Shown: positions 56,378 through 64,000 of the stretch, in pieces
Layout of the letters: each line of letters starts with the position of its first letter
Numbering within the stretch: position 1 is the stretch's first letter
Source of the DNA: Nepenthes gracilis
Lineage: Eukaryota > Streptophyta > Magnoliopsida > Caryophyllales > Nepenthaceae
DNA length: 64,000 nucleotides
Direction: 5' to 3'
NCBI GenBank assembly: GCA_033239525.1
Contig: BSYO01000026.1
Location: 6,882,001 to 6,946,000, forward strand
Translations under genes and position numbers: made by a program
The notes under the pieces: model-generated
Seen by the model: only the letters and a program-made list of their open reading frames with translations
The model's database searches: none
What the model was told of the DNA's origin: nothing

Positions 56378-58973
56378 TGTGACGGACCAAGTTATTCTCC
56401 TTAAATAACTTCCGTCAGTGGTAATATAAACTTATGCCCATAATTTATCATTATGGATTCTGAAAAAATTTCGACAGAGTTTAAAATAACCTACATAAGC
56501 ACACAACTATCCAATTTAGATATTTTGGACTACAACACAATACACAGGACCACATCACCATATCATCCATGGCTCCAATACTGTATTTCTAACTATCGTA
56601 TTGGATCTGAAGAGATGTCATCTAGGACTAAATAAAATAAAAAACATCCAATATTATTGTGGAAGCATAGCTAAATCCAGAAACCTACGGAAGTACAACA
56701 ATAACCATAAAATAGTAAAACCGCATTGAACTACTAGACTGTTTACATTCAATTACAACAGACGTATCCAAATCTTCAGGCCTTCAACATTCAACTAATC
56801 TCCTCAAGTAAGTTTCTCTCCTTACTCTAATTAATTGGGAACCGGCTTAATGTTCTCATCTGGAGGGAGAAACAGTAAGAGTGAGCGTACAGCTTAGTAA
56901 ATGTAATCATGCATCACTAACTATAGCAAATAATAGGGAAAACAGTAACTGGGTAGGGGAAGCATATAAGTTGAATAAAAAGGAAGCATGCGAGGAGAGG
57001 AGACATCTAGGATCATCTGGTTCACATGTTTGTTCTTGTTACGTTTATTCATTTTCATTACATTTATTAATCTCTGCAGACCCGAGCTAGTAGGTCGTAG
57101 TAACCAACGATGTGAGAAGACGAGGAAAGGAATGTGTCTACCATACATTCTAAAGCCGGCTACATTTTAGGTCTGGCAGACTTGACCATTAGCTACATTT
57201 TAGGCCTACAGCAATCGACCATCTCAACTCGCCCCATATCCTCCGGGGACCAGGGCAATCATCATTTTTTCATAATAGTATCCTAAAGTATACCGCGAAC
57301 TCACCTGCTTCCACGAGCGGCCAGAATACGTGGCCAAGTATTCCTTGGGTTCACAGCGTGATGGATATAGTAAGTTAGAGATTACTACCCCTATCAACCA
57401 TGGTCCTGGTTATAAGATTAGTCTTAATCCTTTGAAGGGGAATCCACCATTTTTCATATACATTCTCCAATTGAGAAATCACATTCCCATCGCATATCTC
57501 CATCCAGGAGACCAAATCCATCATATTGCACTTTGTAGATTCCCTTACATTTACTTGCTCAATTCTCATCTTTTTGTGGGACTTAATTCTTTTTAGCAAT
57601 TTAATTCAAGTTCACAAGAGAGTTTTGAATTTCTTACCTCTGATGGTCAAATATCATCTTAGAAGCCTTCGGGACGCATTCCCTTGCTTTCGGTGTACCA
57701 ATACACATTTTCGGGGCTTATAATTTAACATGAACATTTAATCATACGTTTCATCACAGTTAAATAGAGGTAGAGCATACAAATTTACACTTTGGGGTCC
57801 TCCCAAATGCATTTCCTTGTGAACGGAGCACGAATATATATTCCGAAGCTTAAATTTACATTTAAACAATTAGACATAATTTTCATAACAACTAAATGAG
57901 GCAAAGCATGTAAATGTTTCATTCAAAGTCGGATGAACAGTGTCAGGGGGCATTTTAGAGTATCCGGACGCCACGAACGGGTCGATACTTGTGAGATCGG
58001 ACGTTCGGTTGATATATATGCATAATTGGGACGTGGTGATTCATATTTTGAGGTCGATTCAACATAATACGAAGGTAGAAGTATGCAATTTTTTTATTTC
58101 ATCTCAGATGAACAGTAACAGCGGCATTTTAGAGGGCTCGGACGCCGTGAATGGTTCGAATCCTGTGAGATCGATTGAATGACCGATATATATACATAAT
58201 TGGGATGTGATGATTTATATTTTGAGGTCAATTTAACCAAATACGGAGGAGAAATGGGAAATCCCTTATTTTCGTGGGTTAGGGTTTGGTGGAACTCCAC
58301 CGAACGGATCGGTGAGCAAATCGGACAATAAACTACATACTTCGTGGACTCAAGGCATGGGTAATACATTTTCCATAGTTTGGATGGGTATTGAGACGAA
58401 AATACCCAATGGTAAACGGAAAATATCGAAAGAGAAAAGTTAGGGAGTATGAGAACCTTAATCCAATGCCAATTAATCTAGGCCTCAAATCCTCACTGAT
58501 CAATTTAAATACTAAGTCGTCACTAATGAAATTAAGACCTCAAGGTGCCTCCTTATAGCTCCTACCGACATCACGGTTGACCACTACCTTGTGTATTTTC
58601 TTGACTAAAAATCATGTTACTTCCTATGACCACAGACATCACAATATTATGAATCCTCCAACAATCAGATTCCAGGGAGGGCTAAGATTGATGCATTTCA
58701 AAATTAAACCCTTAAGCCCAAGACTTAAGGATTTCCTTTAATCCGAACTATTTAATCTCGCCTCAACATAGAACTGAGTAACCTGAATCTTCAAACCTCA
58801 GTTGATTAGCCTAGGCTTACGTTCGGTATCAACTAGCTTAAACGCTAAGTTCCAACTGAAGTCTAGTCATCCCATACCTTAATCTACCTATTTCGGCCAA
58901 ATCTTAACTGGTCCTAAGCTTCCGCATACGATTCAGATCAAACTTAAATCATCTCTTTTTCTCTGATACCAAC
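56378..58973 (-). repeat. Array unit 2
   Basis: 2596 bp, close to unit 1 along its length with scattered substitutions and short indels. It contains the 175-bp internal duplication (57929 and 58104) and an extra copy of the GCTACATTTTAGG block at 57158-57200. Confidence 0.7.
57929..58278. repeat. 175-bp tandem duplication inside array unit 2
   Basis: Counterpart of the duplication at 55306-55655, with copies starting at 57929 and 58104. Minus-strand open frames over both are not recognisable proteins. Confidence 0.78.
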
Positions 58974-59862
58974 TGTGACGGACCAGGTTATTCTTCTTAA
59001 ATAACCTCCATCAATGGTAATATAAACTTATGCCCATAATTTATCATTATGGATTCTGAAAAAATTTTGGCAGAGTTCCCTCTGCAACTGAGCGAAAAAC
59101 CAAAAATACAATTTGTTTAAAATATCCAAGCACATAACTATCCAATTTAGATATTTTGGATTACAACACAATACACAGGACCACATCACTATATCATCCA
59201 TGGCTCCAACACAGTATTCCTAACTATCATATTGGATTTGAAGAGATGTCATCTAGGACTAAATAAAATTCAAGACATCCAATATTATTGCGAAAGTATA
59301 GCTAAATCCAGAAACCTACGGAAGTAAAATAATAACCAAAAAATAATAATAAATCGCATTGAACTACTAGACTGTTTACATTCAATTACAACAGAACGTA
59401 TCCAAATAATAGGAAAATAGTAATTGGGTAGGGGAAATATATAACTTGAATAAAAAGGAAGCATGCGAGGAGAGGGGACATCTAGGATCATCTGGTTCGC
59501 ATGTTTGTTCTGGTTACATTTATTCATTTTCATTACTTTCATTAATATTGGCGGTCCCCGAGCTAATATGTCGTACTAACCAATGATGTGAGAGAACGAG
59601 GAAAGGAATGTGTCTGCCACACATTCTAAAGCCAGCTACATTTTTGATCTGCAGTACTCGACTATCGCTACATTTTAGGCCTGCAGGACTCGACCATCCC
59701 AACTCGTCCCATATCCTGTGGGGACCAGGGCAATCATCGTTCTTCTACAGTAGTATCGTAAAGCATACCACGAATATCATCCGATTCCACGAGCGGCCTA
59801 AATACGTGGCCAAGTATTTTTTGAGTTCACACCGTGATGGATTTGGTAAGCTAGAGATTACT
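58974..59862 (-). repeat. Array unit 3, truncated
   Basis: Matches the first part of units 1 and 2, with a deletion near 59400 that removes the GTGAGC..CTCAGTAAA block. It ends at GAGATTAC where the next LTR (TGTAAGGACC) begins. Confidence 0.7.
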
Positions 59863-59899
59863 TGTAAGGACCAAATCCTTTTGGGACAAAGGGGTAATC

Positions 59900-60140
59900 G
59901 TAATCCAGTCAACGACTGTTGACCGGAGAACTTAGAAGAAGATTTATCCAGTCAACCGGAATTGACCGGAAGGAAAGAGGAAAGTAATCCGGTCAATGCC
60001 AGGTTTGATGGAAAATATTGAAGGTAACATAATCCGGTCAACGTCCGTTGACCGAAATGTGTAATCAGGAGCAACGAAATCCGGTCAACGCCAGTTGACC
60101 GAAAGTGTAAAAATCCGATCAACGATAGTTGACTGGAAAT
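59900..60140. promoter_or_regulatory. Palindromic GGTCAAC-N-GTTGACC clusters
   Basis: Paired motifs in inverted orientation recur: CAGTCAACGACTGTTGACCG (59908), CAGTCAACCGGAATTGACCG (59950), CCGGTCAACGTCCGTTGACC (60034), CCGGTCAACGCCAGTTGACC (60081), and CGATCAACGATAGTTGACTG (60116). Each half is a W-box core (TTGACC or TTGACT). Regular spacing of about 40-50 bp suggests a degenerate tandem array. Binding by WRKY factors is inferred. Confidence 0.6.
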
Positions 60141-60202
60141 AAAGGATGAACATTTAAAAGCGAATCAAGGTAAGACAAAGTCGAAAGTGCTGAGACAATA
60201 GA

Positions 60203-60438
60203 AAGCCCTTACGAAAAGTAAAGTCAGAATAACCATGCCTGCAACGCCAGTTAACCGAAACAGTAAGGAAGCCCTTACAAAAAGTAAAGTCAGAATAACC
60301 ATGTTTGTAATGCCAGTTAACCGAAACAGTAATGAAGCCCTTACGAAAAGTAAAGTCAGAATGACTATGCCTGTAACGCCAGTTAACCGAAACAGTAAGG
60401 AAGCCCTTACGAAAAGTAAAGTCAGAATGACCATGCCT
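60203..60438. repeat. 66-bp tandem repeat, 3.6 copies
   Basis: Units start with AAGCCCTTAC at 60203, 60269, 60335 and 60401, followed by AAAGTAAAGTCAGAAT and ending CGCCAGTTAACCGAAACAG. The last piece is a decayed version of the CCAGTTGACCGAAA found just upstream, so the array probably grew from the palindrome region. Open frames on both strands follow from the period being a multiple of three. Confidence 0.88.
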
Positions 60439-60892
60439 GAGTAGGTAACCTACTTCCAACCACCCTGATAACCTTATAAAAAAGAAGTACAAGCAGTTGA
60501 CCTACCCTACGTACTACCACCAACCCCAACGCTTATAAGTAATGACCCTCCCCATGAGTTAGGATAGGAAGCTAGGCAAATGACCAGGTGAAGGCGTTAA
60601 GAATTTCGAGCCAAAACTAAGTGAAAGGTTCATAGATCCAACCCAGGCAAGTGTACTCACCATTTTAAGTTCATGTTTTTAATGCAAGTATATTATGCCT
60701 GTTTATCTGACTAATGATGTTCAGTTATTTCATGATGTTCGAACTCATGAAGTTTGATTATTGTATGATTTAGATGATGACCAGTTATTTATTTATGAAA
60801 AAGTACCGGTTATTTCATGATGTTTGGACGTTTTACTTAAATGCATGAAGTCTGGCCATGTTTTAAGATGTTCGGTTATTGCATGTGTAAAA

Positions 60893-61215
60893 AGACCTCC
60901 GGCCTTTGTTAAAAAGAACTCCGGCTTGTGATAAAAGAGCTCTGATTTTTGATAAAAGAACTTTGGCTCTTGTTGGAAAGACCTCTGACTTTTGATAAAA
61001 AAGAACTCTGGCTTTTGATAAAAGAACTTCGGCTTTCGTTGAAAAGACCTCCGGCGTTTGATAAAAAGAATTCTGGCTTTTGATAAAAGAATTTCGGTTT
61101 TTGTTAAAAAGAACTTTGGTTTTTGATAAAAAGAGAACTTCGGCTTTTATTGGAAAAGAACTCTGGCTTTTGAACTTCGACTTTTGTTGAAAAGACCACC
61201 GACTTTTGTTAAGAA
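60893..61215. repeat. About 22-bp minisatellite (AAAGAACTCCGGCTTTTGAT)
   Basis: Roughly thirteen degenerate units alternate AAGAACT(C/T)(C/T)GGCTTTTGATAAA and AAGACCTCCGGC.TTTGTTAAA. Related to the shorter array at 53446-53580. Confidence 0.8.
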
Positions 61216-62299
61216 GATCTTCAGTTATAAGACGTTAAATGAAATACTATACGGACTTCAATTGTTTGAAGTTAAGAACAAAGACTATAAGAATAAGGAA
61301 AAAAATATATGTAATCTGGATAGTAAGTGGAACTCTACGACTTTCGATTTTCGAACTATGATGGATGGCCATTAAAAGATATAAAGAACTAAGATTTCAT
61401 TAAAGTTGCTGTTAAAGATGGATGAAGGATATTGGAATGACACTCGAGGACTGCCCCTGGGCCATGAGGAAATTTCTGGTGGTACAAGGCTTATGGACTA
61501 CGGCCCCGTATGTCGGGTTAAAGGCATTACCTCCCGCATTGGGGAGCATAATGAGAGGATACGACTCTAGATTGTGGGGTAGCACACAACCCTTCCTTGA
61601 TGTTGTCCGCTCCCATCCGGTCCCTAAAGATGATAAGTATTTCTTTTGGCCTTTATGAATTTCCTAAAGACAAGAAAATAAGAACAAGAATAAGGAACTC
61701 TAAACTTAAGAAGAAACAAAATGGTGATTTTCGTATGCCAAGTTATGTTATGAAACCTTTACTTTGATCCGATGATATGTATGTTAATGTTTTCTGCATG
61801 TGGGTACCTTGCTGGACCTTGTAGCTAACTCTTACTATTTTTTAGATGATGAAAAGCTTATGGAGGATGAAATTGAGTAGAGTCGTATGAAGTGACTAGA
61901 CGGCACAGCTGGCCGGAGCTGATTAATGATGAAATGATATATTACTTTTGATGATTTGAGAAGAATTTGTAAAACAATTCCGCGGTAAAAGAAATTATGG
62001 ATGTTAGCATGTTTTCGTAATTATAATATGGATGAATGAAGTCGATATTTCTAGTACCATCTCATGTCATGTCAAGTTTTTGTAGTAGACCAACCTGAGT
62101 GTTGGCCGGCCAAGTGTGAGACTTAGCACTATGATGGCCAACTCAAGGAGTTCTACCTCAAGGGGTCCTGTGTACGAATGGTATATATGGAAGAAAAGAA
62201 AATTTTTTATGTCCACCAGGTTAGTATTATACTGTATATATGTAAAGGTTAGGTTTGACGGCGGTCGTATGAGGTGGAAATGTGGCCGGTCCACCACAG

Positions 62300-62311
62300 T
62301 TGGTATCAGAG
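62300..62311 (+). other. Primer-binding site (initiator Met tRNA type)
   Basis: TTGGTATCAGAG one base after the LTR end CACCACA. Confidence 0.88.
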
Positions 62312-62489
62312 AGAACTGAGATGCTTTAGATTTTATCTAAATCAATACGGAAACTTAAGGCAGGATAAATTACGGGTAAAAAGAAATTAGCACTACTTAT
62401 GCTTAGGACGGAGTACTATGTGTTAGCCGCCTTTGGCTAGTATTTTGACCAAAACGGTCTTTTCAGGAATTAAAGTCATTGTTGAAGAC

Positions 62490-63977
62490 ATGTCAAATAG
62501 AGGAAAGCAGGCCGTCTAGACTAGCAACCCCCCAGACTCGGAAATGAGGTACTTGAACTTGCTAGACAGGATGGCAGATGTCATAGAAACTTTGGCTTCG
62601 CCAACTCCGGTGATTGCTCCAATTCATGTCCATCAGGAGAGATCAGTCTACGACCGCTTTACCAATGAGCGAGTTCCTGAATTCTCCGGAGAACCCGACC
62701 CGTTAAAGGCGGACACCTGGATCCAACGACTAAAGAAGGTGTTCGCGGTGATCAGGTGTCCTGCTGGAGATAAGATTCTATTCGGCACCCATAAGTTGTC
62801 GGGTGAAGCCCACCACTGGTGGGAGTTGCAGAAGAGAGTTTTTGAGGTGCCAGAAGGGGATATTACTTGGGAAATATTTGAAGCAGCATTCTTGGAGAAA
62901 TACTTCCCTGCTAATCTTCGCGGAGAGAAAGAAGATGAATTCCTTTGCTTAAGGCAAGGCACTTGCACTGTGGCCGAGTATGATGCAAAATTTACAGAAC
63001 TATCACGCTATACTTCTTATATGGTGGAGGACCAGGAGAGAAAGGCGAGAAGATTCTTTCAAGGGTTAAGAGATGATATTAGGAGACAATTCTGAACCTT
63101 AAAGTTGGCCACGTATTGGGAGGTGTTAGAAAGGACCATTATTTACGAGAAGGAACTGGCAAGAGGAGAATTTTTCAGACAGAGGACTCTTAATCAGGCT
63201 TCGAGGGCCAGTGCCAGTGGAGGACCTTCTAAGAAGGCAAAACCTTTGAAGTCCAGTAGGGAGCAGGACCAATCTATACAGACTTCCCGAGCATCCAGCA
63301 GTGCATGTGATCATTGCGGAGGGGCGCACGAAGGGAAGCAGTACTATAAAAAGCTGGGAGTCTGCTATAATTGTGGCCAGGGTAGACACATGATCAAGAA
63401 CTGCCCACTTGCTAAACAAGTCCAGAACTTAGGGTCCCCCGTTCCAGCTAAGGTGTTCACCGTTTCTGCAAAGGAAGCTGAAACCTCTACTGAGGTAGTG
63501 GAAGGTACACTTTCTATCTGTGGAAATTTTAGTCATGTGCTCTTTGACTCAGGATCCATCCACTCGTTTGTGTCCCATGAATTTACAAAATGTCTTACGA
63601 CCCTCCCCCAAGTTCTTGGCTGTCCATTGATGGTCGCCTCGCCCACAGGGTCGTCTATAATTTTAAATATTGTGTATCCAGAGAGTCCGATTGAATCGAA
63701 TGGATTCGTGATGCCAGTTAATCTAGTTTTGCTAGAAATGAAGGACTTTGATGCAATCCTGGGAATGGATTGGTTAGCAAATCATCATGCTAAAATTGAT
63801 TGTTTCCAAAAAAGAGTGGAATTTGCCATCCCTGGAAACAAGCCCTTCTACATTCAAGGAGTCCGGCGTAAGGAAGCATCTTACTTCATTTCGGCCCTCC
63901 ATGCCTGGCATTTGATTGATAATGGGTGCCAAGCTTACCTAGTCTCTGCTAGTGTGACGAGGGCAAAGGAACTCTGA
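62490..63977 (+). pseudogene. Chromovirus-like gag-protease (two internal stops)
   Basis: ATG at 62490 starts MSNRGKQAV. An in-frame TAG follows at 62517 and a TGA at 63093; otherwise one frame runs to 63977. Blocks: FSGEPDPLKADTWIQRLKKVF and HKLSGEAHHWWELQKR (retrotransposon gag domain), AEYDAKFTELSRY, RRFFQGLRDDIR, then after the TGA YWEVLERTIIYE, a Ser/Lys-rich linker, CCHC knuckle CYNCGQGRHMIKNC, and protease with LFDSGSIHSFVSHEF (active Asp-Ser-Gly) and DAILGMDWLANHHAKIDC. The stop at 63975 reflects a frameshift: KEVPVVC, the normal link to RT, reads in the next frame at the window edge. Both internal stops can be explained by C-to-T change (CAG to TAG, CGA to TGA). Confidence 0.86.
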
Positions 63978-64000
63978 TCAAAGAGGTTCCTGTGGTATGT

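Larger units (their letters stand above)
53746..59862 (-). mobile_element. Tandem LTR-leader array of a non-autonomous element (three LTR copies)
   Basis: Units start TGTGACGGACC at 53746, 56378 and 58974 (spacings 2632 and 2596 bp); the third is cut at 59862 by the LTR of the next element. Just before units 2 and 3 the plus strand reads CTCTGATACCAAC (56365-56377, 58961-58973), the reverse of the primer site GTTGGTATCAGAG, so the element lies on the minus strand. No primer site precedes unit 1, as expected for an outer 3' LTR. There is no coding content in any unit. The layout fits LTR-leader-LTR-leader-LTR, from recombination between copies of a non-autonomous element. The LTR/leader border inside a unit could not be placed. 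Confidence 0.6.
59863..62298 (+). repeat. 5' LTR of the chromovirus-like element
   Basis: 2436 bp, TGTAAGGACC to GGTCCACCACA, directly before the primer site. It holds W-box-like palindromes (59900-60140), a 66-bp tandem repeat (60203-60438) and a roughly 22-bp minisatellite (60893-61215). Long LTRs of this kind are usual for Tekay-like elements. Confidence 0.78.
59863..64000 (+). mobile_element. Chromovirus-like Ty3/Gypsy element (5' part, runs off the window)
   Basis: 5' LTR 59863-62298, primer site at 62300, gag-protease from 62490. The gag and CCHC style (CYNCGQGRHMIKNC), the protease (LFDSGSIHSFVS, AILGMDWLANHHAKIDC) and the Met-tRNA primer site fit plant chromoviruses of the Tekay/Del kind. 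RT, integrase and any chromodomain would lie beyond 64000. It is inserted into array unit 3. Confidence 0.85.

Noticed and set aside
60154..60492. Minus- and plus-strand repeat proteins (22-residue units)
   Set aside because: By-product of the 66-bp minisatellite in the LTR.
63105..63977. Separate 290-codon gene
   Set aside because: It is in the same frame as the gag ORF upstream, split only by a TGA at 63093, and holds the CCHC and protease parts of the same polyprotein.

Overview
This window looks like a plant nuclear genome segment, very probably from an angiosperm. It is AT-rich, full of nested LTR retrotransposons of plant lineages (Sirevirus-like Copia, Tat-lineage Ty3/Gypsy, chromovirus-like Ty3/Gypsy), and holds one intron-containing host gene of the MEI2-like RNA-binding family. 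I saw no rRNA, tRNA, CRISPR or prokaryotic features.

Layout. (1) 1-3161: minus-strand remnant of a Sirevirus-like Copia element that keeps LTR, primer site, a broken gag and a multiple polypurine tract but no pol. (2) 3162-7072: non-coding DNA with a 248-bp tandem duplication and a MITE-like, AAT-expanded insertion. (3) 7073-31385: a three-level nest. An old, decayed Tat-lineage Gypsy element (LTRs 7073-7623 and 15781-16242 plus 31293-31385) has its 3' LTR split by a solo LTR (16243-19553 plus 31125-31287; site duplication TCACG/TCACA). That solo LTR is split in turn by a younger, nearly complete Tat element (19554-31119) with a perfect GGTTC duplication. Both Tat elements carry gag, protease, RT, a degenerate Ty3 RNase H, a second RNase H, integrase, and an antisense ORF that appears to contain an intron. 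(4) 31386-43860: the host gene, a MEI2-like protein with seven coding exons (36579-42570) behind a long leader. The reconstructed 705-residue product keeps the family's N-terminal blocks and C-terminal RRM but lacks RRM1 and RRM2. (5) 43861-53745: LTR-derived non-coding DNA, including an orphan 5'-exon-like block near 46.3 kb and two long LTR-like stretches. (6) 53746-59862: three head-to-tail copies of a 2.6-kb non-coding unit, each junction carrying a tRNA-Met-type primer site on the minus strand (LTR-leader-LTR-leader-LTR). (7) 59863-64000: 5' LTR, primer site and gag-protease of a chromovirus-like Gypsy element that runs off the window.

The only gene likely to act for the host is the MEI2-like gene; the rest is transposon biology. 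Recurrent themes are GTCAAC/GTTGAC (W-box-like) motifs, often palindromic or in tandem arrays, in LTRs of at least two lineages, and minisatellites inside LTRs and 3' regions. All exon joins, LTR borders and lineage calls were made by eye.
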